Positions 16,653 through 25,795 are shown, counted from the stretch's first letter. The stretch is DNA of 64,000 nucleotides from an uncultured Bacilli bacterium (GCA_947626275.1 CANQRL010000001.1:1-64000); one strand, 5' to 3'. Translations and numbers: made by a program. The notes: a model not told the origin generated them from the sequence alone.

Positions 16653-17816
16653 ATGTTGAAAGGCCTAAGAAGAAAATTTCAACTGATGGATAAGTGGTTA
16701 TTATTAATAACCGTTTTTCTTAGTGTCTTTGGACTTTTTAATATTGTAACAGCCTCTTCAAGAGAAGCAGTAGTAGGAATGGATCAGTCTGTCTACTATT
16801 ATTTTTATCGTCATTTAATTGTCTTACTTGCTGGATTAGTTGCCTTTTTTATCATTATTCATGTCGATACTTCGAAATACTACCGATGGATTCCTTTTAT
16901 CTTTTTGCTAGTATTAGGATTAAATATTTATGTCATTATCAATGGAAAAATTACGAGAGGAGCCTTAAACTGGCTTGATTTAGGATTCTTTAACTTACAA
17001 CCGAGTGAGTTTGCAAAACCAGTAATTGTCGTTGCGTTAGCACTCTATATAGAGAAATTTGGAAAACGACTCCATAATGCCAAAGTAAAACATGGACCTC
17101 TCATCGCTGTTTTTTGTGCGATAGGACTCATTATTCCAGCTTTTGTCTTCTTTCAAAAAGATGTTGGAACGATGACCATTCAATTAGCTATTTTTGGGAT
17201 TCTCTATCTTTTAAGTCCTATTTTACGAAAGGAAAAGTGGCGTGTCATTGGGTATCTATGCATAATCTGTGTCTTTTTAGGACTGGTATTGTATGCTCGT
17301 CAAGGATATATTTTATCGGAAGAACAGTTAGCGCGGTTAAACTATGTCAATCCATGTTCTCCGGAAAAATATAAGAAGAAGGGATATCAGGTTTGTAATG
17401 CCTATATCGCCATTAATCTAGGTGGATTCGATGGGGTTGGTATTGGTAAGAGTACACAGAAATATTCTTATATTCCGGAAGCTCATACCGATATGGTATT
17501 TGCGATTTTAGCAGAAGAGTATGGCTTTGTTGTAGGGGCGGGGATTATTCTTCTTTATATTGTCATTATCTATCGTATTCTAATGCTTTCTAGTAAAGCC
17601 AGTACGATTCGTGGTAAGTATATTTGTCTTGGGATAGCAACTTATTTATTTGCCCATATTTTTATCAACTTAGGAGGTATGTTTGGAGCTATTCCTTTAA
17701 CAGGTGTTCCTCTTCCATTCTTAAGCTATGGAGGTAGTTTTACGCTTACTCTCATTGCTTCCTTAGCGATTGTTCAAAAAGTCCATATTGAGACGAAAGA
17801 AAAAATAACGTTCTAG
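16653..17816 (+). CDS. SEDS-family peptidoglycan polymerase (FtsW/RodA/SpoVE type)
   Basis: A 387-aa polytopic protein with about ten membrane segments. The SEDS family polymerises lipid II with a partner class B PBP. Signatures visible are NLQPSEFAKP (near 115-124), the large extracellular loop, PEAHTDMVFAILAEEYG (near 271-287) and PLTGVPLPFLSYGGS (near 350-364). These motifs suit FtsW or SpoVE slightly better than RodA, but the three cannot be separated by eye. The start follows AGGTGAT. No PBP gene is adjacent. Confidence 0.9.
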   Translation: MLKGLRRKFQLMDKWLLLITVFLSVFGLFNIVTASSREAVVGMDQSVYYYFYRHLIVLLAGLVAFFIIIHVDTSKYYRWIPFIFLLVLGLNIYVIINGKITRGALNWLDLGFFNLQPSEFAKPVIVVALALYIEKFGKRLHNAKVKHGPLIAVFCAIGLIIPAFVFFQKDVGTMTIQLAIFGILYLLSPILRKEKWRVIGYLCIICVFLGLVLYARQGYILSEEQLARLNYVNPCSPEKYKKKGYQVCNAYIAINLGGFDGVGIGKSTQKYSYIPEAHTDMVFAILAEEYGFVVGAGIILLYIVIIYRILMLSSKASTIRGKYICLGIATYLFAHIFINLGGMFGAIPLTGVPLPFLSYGGSFTLTLIASLAIVQKVHIETKEKITF

Positions 17817-17824
17817 GGGGAATT

Positions 17825-18613
17825 ATGAAAGAGAAATTGGCGCGTTTAGAAAAGGCAATTCAAGATTCGGAAGGATGGGAAACTTCTAAAAGAAGGTCTT
17901 ACTTAGAACCCTATTTTCAAGAAGTTTATGAGAAATTTCGAATCTCTAAAGAAGAAGATATGGCTTCTCTTTTGAAATTGTCCCAATTAGAAAATCAACT
18001 GACGGAACGCATTTTAGATGTTTCTCAAACGCGTAGACCTCCAAATAAGAATCAAAAAGAATATGTCTTAGAGCAAATTCTTTTCTATACGCGAAATAAG
18101 GCAGAAGAAGTATATCACTGCAATCTCGAGAAAGATAGTTTGCGAACGAGGAGCAAAGATTTCTGCCTTCTATTTTTAGAGATTGCTAAAGGCTTAGAAG
18201 TACCTGCGACGATGATTGAAATGGGAAGTCTTTTTGGCTTTCCTTATCCACATTATGTGATTCTCTGTTATGTCGACGGGTTTTATCTCTGCGATCTTAC
18301 CTATCAAGAATTCTTTTTGCTAGGATATAATTTTAAAGACCGTTACTACCCACATCCGACTTATCTTCGAACTTGTGAGATTGGCGGAAGAATGTTAGAA
18401 AAAGGACGGATGAGCGCAGTTAAAATGATTTCGCTTGGCTATATCAAAGTAGATAGTGAAGACTTTCAAATTTACTGTGATGTCGCTTCTTCCTTTGGTG
18501 GGGTAGAGCCACTAGAGAGTACGCAACAATATTTAGAAAAATTTTTAAAGACGATAGAAAGAAGTAGTGAGAAAAGTGATCGTATACTGTTATCCAAAAT
18601 GCATAACTTGTAA
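17825..18613 (+). CDS. Hypothetical protein, possible transglutaminase-like fold
   Basis: A 262-aa soluble protein. The N-terminal 75 residues are helical and charged. From about residue 115 a pattern DFCLLFLEIAKGLEVPATMI, then PHYVILCYVDGFYLCDLTY, resembles the Cys, His and Asp order of transglutaminase-like proteases: a Cys at the start of a helix, then His and Asp on adjacent strands. This is a fold guess from motif order only, and the key residues could be coincidental. It starts at ATG after AGGGGG, 8 nt after the SEDS gene, and overlaps the next gene, so an operon is likely. Confidence 0.6.
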   Translation: MKEKLARLEKAIQDSEGWETSKRRSYLEPYFQEVYEKFRISKEEDMASLLKLSQLENQLTERILDVSQTRRPPNKNQKEYVLEQILFYTRNKAEEVYHCNLEKDSLRTRSKDFCLLFLEIAKGLEVPATMIEMGSLFGFPYPHYVILCYVDGFYLCDLTYQEFFLLGYNFKDRYYPHPTYLRTCEIGGRMLEKGRMSAVKMISLGYIKVDSEDFQIYCDVASSFGGVEPLESTQQYLEKFLKTIERSSEKSDRILLSKMHNL

Positions 18614-18932
18614 AAAAGCACTTGCCTTTTTAGATAAAAAGAACCTTTCGTATGAGCTTGTCAACATTAAAGAATGTCCTCCGACGAAAGAAGAAATTCG
18701 TTCTTGGCTAAAGTGGGTAGACGTAAAAAAACTGTTTAATACGAGTGGACTCGTTTACCGCGATTTGAACTTGCGGGAGAAACTAGATTCTTACTCTTTA
18801 GAAGAACAAATTGCTCTTTTAGCTAGTAATGGGATGCTTATTAAAAGACCGATTGCCGTTTTAAAAGACCGCATATTAGTCGGATTTCGTGAAAAGGAAT
18901 GGGAAGATGCCTTCTCTCCTAATAAAAAATAG
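18576..18932 (+). CDS. ArsC/Spx-family thioredoxin-fold protein
   Basis: About 118 aa with the ArsC/Spx/YffB fold. The redox motif CITC lies near the N-terminus (YPKCITCKKA), followed by a helical insert and the family's KRPIAVLKDRILVGF segment near the end, with Arg preceding a cis-Pro. Spx proteins bind RNA polymerase and YffB-like members act on thiols; the sequence does not settle which. The GTG at 18576 follows AGTGAG at the usual spacing; a GTG at 18567 is also possible. It overlaps the preceding gene by about 40 nt in another frame. Confidence 0.82.
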   Translation: MIVYCYPKCITCKKALAFLDKKNLSYELVNIKECPPTKEEIRSWLKWVDVKKLFNTSGLVYRDLNLREKLDSYSLEEQIALLASNGMLIKRPIAVLKDRILVGFREKEWEDAFSPNKK

Positions 18933-18963
18933 TAAATGAAATGGATTAGATGAAGAAATAGTC

Positions 18964-18992
18964 TTGCACTTTCCCTAAAAATAGTGTATATT
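18964..18992 (+). promoter_or_regulatory. Promoter of rpsO
   Basis: A TTGCAC (18964-18969) and a TATATT (18987-18992) are spaced 17 nt apart. Transcription would start just before the structured leader at 19002. Confidence 0.65.
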
Positions 18993-19001
18993 ATATTCGT
19001 A

Positions 19002-19045
19002 CTTCTACTTGGATGAGAGAGTCTCCGACTCCGTCTAGGTTGAAG
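19002..19045 (+). promoter_or_regulatory. Candidate S15 autoregulatory leader hairpin
   Basis: The rpsO 5' leader can fold into one long irregular hairpin. Its helices are CTTC/GAAG (19002-19005 with 19042-19045), CTTGGA/TCTAGG (19008-19013 with 19034-19039, two G-U pairs) and GAGTC/GACTC (19019-19023 with 19027-19031) capped by TCC. S15 is known to repress its own translation through leader structures in several bacteria. This hairpin ends 27 nt before the ATG and would be the natural binding site. Autoregulation here is inferred, not shown. Confidence 0.5.
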
Positions 19046-19072
19046 CGGATGATTGAGAAAGGAGAATTCATT

Positions 19073-19342
19073 ATGGCTTTAACGAAAGAGAAAAAAGCAG
19101 AATTAGTTAAAAAATTTGGAAAAGATGAACATGATACAGGTTCTATTGAAGTCCAAATCGCTATTTTAACAGAAGAGATTAATGCTTTAACAGACCACTT
19201 TAAAGAACATAAGGGAGATCATCATTCTAAGAGAGGACTTCTTAGAAAAGTTGGTCAAAGAAGAAGCTTACTTAACTATTTAATTAAGAATGACGTTACT
19301 AGATATCGTGCGATTGTTAAAGAGTTAGGTTTAAGAAAATAA
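19073..19342 (+). CDS. rpsO: 30S ribosomal protein S15
   Basis: An 89-aa S15, a primary 16S rRNA-binding protein of the 30S platform. The conserved stretches [36 protein letters not shown] and RRSLLNYL are all present, and the length equals the family norm. I chose the ATG at 19073, preceded by AAAGGAG, not the longer in-frame opening upstream, which runs through the structured leader. rpsO-pnp is a classical pair. Confidence 0.98.
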   Translation: MALTKEKKAELVKKFGKDEHDTGSIEVQIAILTEEINALTDHFKEHKGDHHSKRGLLRKVGQRRSLLNYLIKNDVTRYRAIVKELGLRK

Positions 19343-19361
19343 CAATTTAAGGGAAAAAAAC

Positions 19362-19387
19362 AAAGACACTCTTTTTTGAGTGTCTTT
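19362..19387 (+). promoter_or_regulatory. Hairpin between rpsO and pnp
   Basis: A perfect 10-bp stem (AAAGACACTC/GAGTGTCTTT) with a six-T loop sits between the rpsO stop codon and the pnp ribosome site, and is not followed by a T-run. In E. coli the equivalent spacer carries an RNase III-processed stem that controls pnp. A processing site or weak attenuator is plausible here. Confidence 0.6.
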
Positions 19388-19406
19388 CTAGTAGATGGAG
19401 GAGTTT

Positions 19407-21539
19407 ATGAAAAAAGTTTATGAATTAGATTTTAGAGGAAGAAAATTAGTTGTAGAGCATGGCGAACTTGCCAAACAAGCCCATGGTTCTGTTTTGGTTC
19501 GATATGGCGATACCGTTATTTTAAGTACGGTTGTCGTTAGTAAAACTGCCAATGTTCTATCTGACTTTTTCCCATTAATGGTGTTATACCAAGAAAAATT
19601 GTATTCTGTTGGAAAGATTCCAGGAGGATTTATTAAGAGGGAAGGTAGACCTACTGAAGCGGCTACGTTAGCGGCTCGTATGATTGATCGACCAATGCGA
19701 CCACTTTTCCCAGAAAATTTTAGAAATGAAGTTCAAATTGTCAATACGGTTTTAAGTGTGGATCCTGATAATTCACCAGAGATGACCGCTATGTTAGGGT
19801 CTTCTCTAGCAACCTGTATTTCCAAAGTTCCTTTTGATGGACCAATAGCAGGTGTTAAAGTAGGAAGAGTAGATGGCAAGTTTATTATCAACCCAACGGT
19901 GGAAGAAGCAGAAAAGTCAGACCTTGAACTTACGGTTGCGGGAACAAAAGAAGCTATTAACATGGTAGAAGCAGGAGCAAAAGAGGTTTCTGAAGAAGAC
20001 ATGTTAGAGGCATTGATGTTTGGTCATGAAGCAATCAAGGAGTTAATTGCTTTTGAAGAGAAGATTATTGCGGAAATTGGCGTTGAAAAGATGGAATATG
20101 ACGTTCTTGAGATTACTAATGAACTTCATGCAGAAGTTGAAAGCTTATGCGCTCACGATTTAGATCAAGCTCTTCGTATTAAAGATAAATTAGAAAAATA
20201 TAATACCATCGATGAGATTAAAGAACGGGTAGTTGCTAAATACGAAGAAGAAAATGCCGATTTAAGTGAAGATGAGTTAAGAGAATTAACAACCAAAGTA
20301 AGATTAGTATTAGAAGATATCGAGTACAATTTATTCCGTTCAATTGTCGTAAAGGAAAAAATTCGTGCGGATGGTAGAGCGATGACAGAAATTCGTCCTC
20401 TTTCTACCGATATTGATTTGCTTCCTCGTACGCATGGCTCTGCTTTATTCACGAGAGGGGAAACGCAGAGTTTAAGTGTTACGACTCTAGGAGCTCTAGG
20501 AGAACATCAAATCTTAGATGGTCTTGATCTAGAAACCGAAAAGAGATTTATGTTACACTATAACTTTCCACAATTTAGTGTTGGAGAAACAGGACGTTAT
20601 GGTTCCCCAGGAAGAAGAGAAATTGGTCATGGGGCTTTAGGAGAAAGAGCACTTGCTCAAGTGATTCCTTCTGAAGAGGAATTCCCATATACAATCCGTG
20701 TCGTTAGTGAGATTTTAGAGAGTAACGGTTCTTCTTCTCAGGCTAGTATTTGTGCTGGATGTATGAGTTTGATGGCTGCTGGTGTTCCTATTAAAGCGCC
20801 AGTTGCTGGTATAGCCATGGGACTAATTACCTATGGAGATGATTACACCATTTTAACAGATATTCAAGGAATGGAAGATCACTTAGGCGATATGGACTTT
20901 AAAGTTGCTGGTACGAGAAATGGTATTTGTGCTCTTCAAATGGATATTAAGATTAAAGGAATTACCAGAGAAATCTTAGAGAAGGCTTTAGCGCAAGCGA
21001 AAGTTGCTCGTATGCAAATCCTAGATGTCATTCAAGAACAAATTGCCGAGCCAAGACCAGAAGTATCTCAATACGCACCAAAGACGATGACCTTTATGAT
21101 TAACCCAGATAAGATTAAAGAAGTTATCGGTAAAGGTGGAGAAACCATTACCAAGATTATCTTAGAGTGTAGTAATGTAACGGCTGTAAACGATGTTAAT
21201 GCTGTTAAAGTAGACTTAGAAGATGATGGTAGAGTTATTATTTATCACACGAATAAAGAGATTATTGAAGCTACTGCTAATCGCATTAAAGATATTGTAA
21301 GAGAACCAGAAGTAGATAAAATCTATACCGGAAAAGTCGTTAAGATTTTAAGTGATAAAGGATGCTTTGTCGAGTTATGGCCAGGATGTGAAGGTATGGT
21401 ACATATCGGTCAACTTGCCATGGAAAGAGTTGCGAAAGTAGAAGATGTCGTTAAGGAAGGCGATGAAATTATTGTGAAATGCCTTGGATACGATAATCGT
21501 GGAAGACTCAATCTATCAAGAAAAGAAGCTATTAAATAG
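19407..21539 (+). CDS. pnp: Polynucleotide phosphorylase
   Basis: A 710-aa PNPase, the phosphorolytic 3'-5' exoribonuclease of RNA decay. Two RNase PH-like domains are visible: the first in residues about 1-230 ([22 protein letters not shown]); the second in about 310-540 with the active-site region ([36 protein letters not shown] and the [19 protein letters not shown] metal and phosphate site). A KH domain ([12 protein letters not shown]) and an S1 domain (VEGxVHIGQ-like GMVHIGQLA) follow. I chose ATG 19407, preceded by GGAGGAG, over the ATG four codons earlier. Confidence 0.98.
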   Translation: MKKVYELDFRGRKLVVEHGELAKQAHGSVLVRYGDTVILSTVVVSKTANVLSDFFPLMVLYQEKLYSVGKIPGGFIKREGRPTEAATLAARMIDRPMRPLFPENFRNEVQIVNTVLSVDPDNSPEMTAMLGSSLATCISKVPFDGPIAGVKVGRVDGKFIINPTVEEAEKSDLELTVAGTKEAINMVEAGAKEVSEEDMLEALMFGHEAIKELIAFEEKIIAEIGVEKMEYDVLEITNELHAEVESLCAHDLDQALRIKDKLEKYNTIDEIKERVVAKYEEENADLSEDELRELTTKVRLVLEDIEYNLFRSIVVKEKIRADGRAMTEIRPLSTDIDLLPRTHGSALFTRGETQSLSVTTLGALGEHQILDGLDLETEKRFMLHYNFPQFSVGETGRYGSPGRREIGHGALGERALAQVIPSEEEFPYTIRVVSEILESNGSSSQASICAGCMSLMAAGVPIKAPVAGIAMGLITYGDDYTILTDIQGMEDHLGDMDFKVAGTRNGICALQMDIKIKGITREILEKALAQAKVARMQILDVIQEQIAEPRPEVSQYAPKTMTFMINPDKIKEVIGKGGETITKIILECSNVTAVNDVNAVKVDLEDDGRVIIYHTNKEIIEATANRIKDIVREPEVDKIYTGKVVKILSDKGCFVELWPGCEGMVHIGQLAMERVAKVEDVVKEGDEIIVKCLGYDNRGRLNLSRKEAIK

Positions 21540-21548
21540 CTTCTTTTT
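21525..21548 (+). terminator. Intrinsic terminator after pnp
   Basis: The stem GAAGCTA/TAGCTTC with loop TTAAA overlaps the pnp stop codon and runs into five Ts. Confidence 0.75.
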
Positions 21549-21915
21549 ACTTGGTAATTAACGTATATATTTCTTCTGGTGTTCTTTGCTCTTTTGAATT
21601 TTTGTAATAAGGTTTTACGTGTAAATGGAAGTGTTTTACTTCTTGCACATCTCCATTGTTTTGCATAATCGTAAATCCGTCAATCGGTAATTTTTGAGAT
21701 AACAAATCCATCACTTTTTTAGCGGCTTCTAGAACCGCTAATAGGGTATCTTTTTCAATGGACTGTAAATCTAATGTATGGTTTTTAGGAATGATTAGGG
21801 TATGTCCCTCACTATCAGGATGAATATCTAAAAAGGCGAATACCATATCGTCTTCATAAATTTTAAATGAAGGGATTTCTCCTTTTCCAATTTTACAAAA
21901 TAAGCAATCGTTCAT
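21547..21915 (-). CDS. HIT-family nucleotide hydrolase
   Basis: A 122-aa HIT (histidine triad) protein of the Hint/HinT branch, which hydrolyses AMP-linked small molecules. The HFHLHVKP triad lies near residues 95-102. The N-terminal CLFCKI pair and FLDIHPDSEGHTLIIPK are typical of the bacterial group. It lies convergent to pnp, on the opposite strand, and appears monocistronic. Confidence 0.93.
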   Translation of the reverse strand: MNDCLFCKIGKGEIPSFKIYEDDMVFAFLDIHPDSEGHTLIIPKNHTLDLQSIEKDTLLAVLEAAKKVMDLLSQKLPIDGFTIMQNNGDVQEVKHFHLHVKPYYKNSKEQRTPEEIYTLITK

Positions 21916-22064
21916 GTTTCACTCTCCTCAAAAACTATTATATCATAAACTTTTTTAAAAGCGCGGAAAAACTGAATTTGTAAAAAAATGACAGGAAAGG
22001 AGAATTTCTGTTCCTTTTTTCGACAATTTATGATATAGTAGAAGTGTAGAAAGGTAAGGAAACT

Positions 22065-22835
22065 ATGAATAATAATATGAATCAAAATCCACAAATGAAC
22101 CCAAATCCACAAATGAATCCAGGAGTACAACCACAACCAACACCAGTTCCACCACAACCAATGGGAGGAATGCCTGGACCAACACCAGTTCCACCACAAC
22201 CAATGGGGGGAATGCCTGGGCCAACACCAGTTGCTCCACAACCAATGGGGGGAATGCCTGGACCTGCGCCAGTACAACCAGTTCCTCCAATGCAACCTCC
22301 AGTTTATAATCAACCAATGCAAAATGGAATGGCAAATAATCAACCTGCAGGGCAAAAGAAGAACATTGTACCAATTATTGCGATTGTTGTCGTATTAGTG
22401 GTTGTCGTAGGGGTTGTTTTATACTTCTTTGTATTTAAAGGTGGTAGCAAGAAACTAGAATGCTCTTTCGATTATGGAGATGATGATTCTTCTATGACCC
22501 AAAGTGTTACTTATACTTTTGATAAAAAAGGAGAAAAAGTAAAGAGTGCTAACACGACGATTACTATTGAAGCACCAGCTGATACATCAGATGAAGAATT
22601 CGATAGTGCTTATGAGGAATTAGAAAAACAATGTGATGAATATAAAGATAGTAAAGCGGTTTCTTGTAAAGTAAGCAAGAGTGGAAAGAAGATCACCGAA
22701 TCTCTTACGATTGATGTTACAAAACTTAGTAAAGAAGAAGCAGAAGAAATAGATATGGATTTGGACGAAATTGAAGACTACAAATATGATGATGCTAAAA
22801 AAGATATGGAAGATAGTGGATATACTTGTAAATAG
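22065..22835 (+). CDS. Membrane protein with Pro-rich repeat N-terminus and YehR-like domain
   Basis: A 256-aa protein. Residues 1-95 are Asn/Pro/Met-rich with three tandem 14-residue repeats (core PTPVPPQPMGGMPG). One membrane segment follows (about 102-123). The C-terminal domain is acidic, with Cys at both ends (KLECSFDY to GYTCK). The tail resembles lipoproteins of the YehR/DUF1307 kind and the lipoprotein at 34602. It is probably anchored with the Pro-rich part inside and the domain outside, by the positive-inside rule (QKKN before the segment). Role unknown. Confidence 0.75.
   Translation: MNNNMNQNPQMNPNPQMNPGVQPQPTPVPPQPMGGMPGPTPVPPQPMGGMPGPTPVAPQPMGGMPGPAPVQPVPPMQPPVYNQPMQNGMANNQPAGQKKNIVPIIAIVVVLVVVVGVVLYFFVFKGGSKKLECSFDYGDDDSSMTQSVTYTFDKKGEKVKSANTTITIEAPADTSDEEFDSAYEELEKQCDEYKDSKAVSCKVSKSGKKITESLTIDVTKLSKEEAEEIDMDLDEIEDYKYDDAKKDMEDSGYTCK
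22137..22262 (+). repeat. Three tandem 42-bp in-frame repeats
   Basis: Three units of 42 bp (22137-22178, 22179-22220, 22221-22262) differ at only a few bases and are followed by a decaying partial unit. Each codes for 14 residues, so copy-number change would keep the reading frame and only lengthen or shorten the Pro-rich region. Confidence 0.85.
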
Positions 22836-22850
22836 TATATCCCTTTTTTT
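22818..22850 (+). terminator. Intrinsic terminator, followed by a second hairpin
   Basis: A 9-bp stem (GGATATACT/AGTATATCC) with loop TGTAAAT covers the stop codon and precedes seven Ts. Immediately downstream, 22857-22876 forms another perfect 8-bp stem (AAAAGCGA/TCGCTTTT, loop TTGC). The pair may be tandem terminators ahead of sufC. Confidence 0.8.
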
Positions 22851-22985
22851 ATGGAAAAAAGCGATTGCTCGCTTTTCGTGAATACTTGCGGATATTCATT
22901 ATTATTGTGAGAAAGTCTCGTAAAAATTATACAGGCCCTTTTGTTTTTTTTGGTTTTCTAGTATAATACTTTTGGAGATGATTTT

Positions 22986-23774
22986 ATGCATACACTTGAA
23001 ATCAAAGATTTAACGGTAACGGTAGAAGGAAAAGAAATTCTATCTTCTTTTACGTTAACCATCAAAAGTGGGGAGATTCATGCTATCATGGGACCAAACG
23101 GGACTGGTAAAAGTACTTTGACAAAAGTGATTATGGGAGACCCAACCTATCGAGTAGAGAAGGGAACTATTCTCTTTGATGGAGAAGATATTACGAAATT
23201 ATCTGTTGATGAAAGAGCTCACCTCGGTCTTTTTTTAGGAATGCAGTCTCCAATCGCGATTGAAGGTGTCAGCAATGCTGACTTTCTAAGAACGGTTGTA
23301 TCCTCAAAAGAGGGGAAGAATTTTAAACTATTTCCTTTTATTAAAGAATTAGATCAGGTAATTGATCAGCTAGAAATGGACCATGACATGATTGACCGGG
23401 ATGTCAATCAAGGGTTTAGTGGGGGAGAAAGGAAGAAAAATGAAATTCTTCAAATGTATTTATTGAAGCCTTCAATGGTCTTATTAGATGAAATCGATTC
23501 CGGACTAGATGTCGATAGTTTAAGAATCGTAGGCGAAAACGTTACTGCCTATCAAAAGGAATCCCAATGTGGAATTTTACTCATTACGCATTACCGTAGA
23601 TTGTTGGAATATATTCATCCAACGCACGTTCATATTATGATAGACGGTAAGATTGTGGCTAGTGGAGATTTTAAACTCGTAGATTATGTTGAAAAGAATG
23701 GCTATGAAAAAATGGAAAAAAAAGAAGTAATAAGTGGTACTTGTATCGTGAAGGAACTTGCTCGTCATGAATAG
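22986..23774 (+). CDS. sufC: Fe-S cluster assembly ATPase SufC
   Basis: A 262-aa ABC-type ATPase of the SUF iron-sulfur assembly scaffold. It has Walker A GPNGTGKST (about 37-45), the SufC-specific signature FSGGERKKNEILQM (about 147-160), Walker B MVLLDEIDSGLD (about 168-179) and the switch ITHYRRLL. GGAGATGAT precedes the ATG, and a TATAAT lies near 22964. It overlaps sufD by 8 nt. Confidence 0.96.
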   Translation: MHTLEIKDLTVTVEGKEILSSFTLTIKSGEIHAIMGPNGTGKSTLTKVIMGDPTYRVEKGTILFDGEDITKLSVDERAHLGLFLGMQSPIAIEGVSNADFLRTVVSSKEGKNFKLFPFIKELDQVIDQLEMDHDMIDRDVNQGFSGGERKKNEILQMYLLKPSMVLLDEIDSGLDVDSLRIVGENVTAYQKESQCGILLITHYRRLLEYIHPTHVHIMIDGKIVASGDFKLVDYVEKNGYEKMEKKEVISGTCIVKELARHE

Positions 23775-24561
23775 AATAACAGTAGTAGATGAGAATGTTG
23801 AATCTAACATTAGCAGTAAGCTATCTTTTCAAGTAGTGCCTTCGCATAATGAGTTTGAAATCGCTCGCTTAGAAATTCAAATTAAGAAGAGTTGTTCATT
23901 AGAGCTTTTCTTTACGTCTTCTTCGAAGAGATGGAAGATAGTGATAGAGGTAGCAGAAGGGGTTGATAGCAAGATTTATTGTTATCAAAACCTTTTGAAT
24001 GGTAAGGTTCAGTACCGTTTTCAAATTCCTCAAAAAAGTACAGTTGAATTTTATAAATTTCAAGGAATTGCTTCTAGTAAGGAAATGGTAGAAGCTCACC
24101 TTTTAGGAGAGGGCGCCACTTTCCATTCCTTTTTAAAAGATATTTCGAAAGAAAAAGAGACCCTAGACTATTATATTTACCATGATGCCCCTAAAACCGT
24201 TAGTAATATCCGTAATAATATAGTAACGGTAGAAGAGGGGAAAGTAACGCTTCAAGTATCTACCTTTATTCCTAAAGGGATGGTTGGAAGTATCGCTAGT
24301 CAGAACAATCGAATCCTAAATTTTTCAGATAAAAAAAGTGAGATTAGACCAAACCTTTACGTAGAAGAGTATGATGTCAGTGCGAATCACTCTGCTTTGA
24401 TTGGTCGATTCAGCGAAGAAGAACTCTTTTATCTCATGAGTCGAGGAATTTCCGAAAAAGAAGCATCTCGCTTGCTTCTTAAAGGATTTTTATTAAGCGA
24501 TATTACGAATAAGAAGATGCGAAAAAAAATAGAACTATCTACTAAAAAAGAGTGGAGGTGA
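23767..24561 (+). CDS. sufD: SufB/SufD-family Fe-S assembly protein
   Basis: A 264-aa SufB/D-family scaffold component, short for the family (usually 400 or more) because most of the N-terminal region is missing. The C-terminal signature is clear (ANHSALIGRFSEEELFYLMS, then RGISEKEA). SufD forms a complex with SufB and SufC. Assigned by position between sufC and sufS. With no second SufB-like gene in the operon, it might instead act as the sole core scaffold partner; this cannot be decided here. I chose ATG 23767, which overlaps sufC. It ends in TGA. Confidence 0.85.
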   Translation: MNRITVVDENVESNISSKLSFQVVPSHNEFEIARLEIQIKKSCSLELFFTSSSKRWKIVIEVAEGVDSKIYCYQNLLNGKVQYRFQIPQKSTVEFYKFQGIASSKEMVEAHLLGEGATFHSFLKDISKEKETLDYYIYHDAPKTVSNIRNNIVTVEEGKVTLQVSTFIPKGMVGSIASQNNRILNFSDKKSEIRPNLYVEEYDVSANHSALIGRFSEEELFYLMSRGISEKEASRLLLKGFLLSDITNKKMRKKIELSTKKEWR

Positions 24562-24564
24562 GTT

Positions 24565-25755
24565 ATGAATCGCGATGATTTTTTAATTTATGAGGATGAT
24601 ATTATCTATTTAGATAGTGGAGCTACCACCTTAAAGCCAAAAGTATTATCAGATACGATGGCAGAGTATTATAATCATTATAGTGCGAATGCTCATAGAG
24701 GAGACTATGATATCAGTTTGAAAGTAGATACTCTCTTTGAAAGAACGAGATATCTTGTCAGCAATTTTATCAATGCCAATACGAATGAAGTGGCATTTAC
24801 CAATAATGCTACCGATTCTCTATCAAAATTAGTATGGGGCTTCTTCGAAGACTATTTACAACCAGGAGAGGAAGTATTGATTACCAAAAGTGAACATGCT
24901 TCTAATGTTCTTCCTTGGTTTGAATTAGCGAAGCGAAAAGGAATTGTGGTACGTTATATTCCCCTAGATGAAGAGTTAAAAGTTACTTTAGAAAATGTTC
25001 GAAATGCGATTACGGAAAAAACAAGAGTCATTTCTCTAGCCCATATTACGAATGTGGTTGGTGACATTAGACCGATGGAAGAAATTACCAAACTAGCCCA
25101 TGAAAAAGATATTTTAGTGGTCTGTGATGGAGCGCAGAGTGTTCCTCATATTCCTGTGGATGTCAAAAAGCTTGATATCGATTTTCTTGCTTTTTCTGCT
25201 CATAAGATGTGTGGACCAACAGGCTTAGGAGTTCTCTATGGAAAAGAGAAATACTTACGACAATTTCGGCCGCTTATTGTTGGCGGAGGAATGAATGCCT
25301 CTTTCGAGTTTGATGGTACGGTTGTCTACAATGAAATGCCTCATTTTCTAGAGGCGGGTACTCCTAATATAGCGTCTGTTATCGGGTTTGGGAAGATTAT
25401 CGAATATTTAGAAAATATAGGCATGGAACGAATTCAAGCCTATGAGACAAAACTACGAAAATATGCGATACAAAGGTTAAAAGAAGTTCCTAATATCATT
25501 CTTTATAATGAACCTAGTGAATCGGGCATTATTACCTTTAATATCAAAGATATCTTTTCACAGGATTTGGCTATCTATTTAAATAAATACCATATCTGTG
25601 TTAGAGCAGGTAATCACTGTGCGAAGATATTAAAAGAGGATTTAGGGATTAAAAATACTTGTCGTGTCAGTCTTTATTTTTATAATACCGAAAAAGAGAT
25701 TGATGCTTTGGTAGAAGCTTTAAAGAATCCAAAATTAAAAGAAGAAATCATCTAA
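24565..25755 (+). CDS. sufS: Cysteine desulfurase SufS
   Basis: A 396-aa PLP-dependent class V aminotransferase-fold enzyme that draws sulfur from cysteine for SUF assembly. The PLP lysine is K214 in SAHKMCGPTG, the catalytic Cys is C352 in RAGNHCAK, and the N-terminal YLDSGATTLKP is typical of group II desulfurases. A GGAGGTGA site lies just before the ATG. sufU and sufB, which usually follow in Bacillota, are absent; the transcript ends at a terminator before mutL. Confidence 0.95.
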   Translation: MNRDDFLIYEDDIIYLDSGATTLKPKVLSDTMAEYYNHYSANAHRGDYDISLKVDTLFERTRYLVSNFINANTNEVAFTNNATDSLSKLVWGFFEDYLQPGEEVLITKSEHASNVLPWFELAKRKGIVVRYIPLDEELKVTLENVRNAITEKTRVISLAHITNVVGDIRPMEEITKLAHEKDILVVCDGAQSVPHIPVDVKKLDIDFLAFSAHKMCGPTGLGVLYGKEKYLRQFRPLIVGGGMNASFEFDGTVVYNEMPHFLEAGTPNIASVIGFGKIIEYLENIGMERIQAYETKLRKYAIQRLKEVPNIILYNEPSESGIITFNIKDIFSQDLAIYLNKYHICVRAGNHCAKILKEDLGIKNTCRVSLYFYNTEKEIDALVEALKNPKLKEEII

Positions 25756-25770
25756 TGTTTCTTCTTTTTT
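25737..25770 (+). terminator. Intrinsic terminator after sufS
   Basis: An 11-bp stem (AAAAGAAGAAA/TTTCTTCTTTT) with a 10-nt loop spans the sufS stop codon. The mutL -10 element begins only 5 bases after it, so terminator and promoter are back to back. Confidence 0.8.
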
Positions 25771-25795
25771 ATGGTATAATGAAATTGGTGATACT

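Noticed and set aside
22137-22262. CRISPR-like repeat array
   Set aside because: The repeats are directly adjacent without spacers and lie inside a coding frame.
21912-22374. Two overlapping minus-strand ORFs rich in Trp/His or Val/Leu
   Set aside because: Mirror frames of the Pro-rich repeats of the gene at 22065, with no ribosome site.
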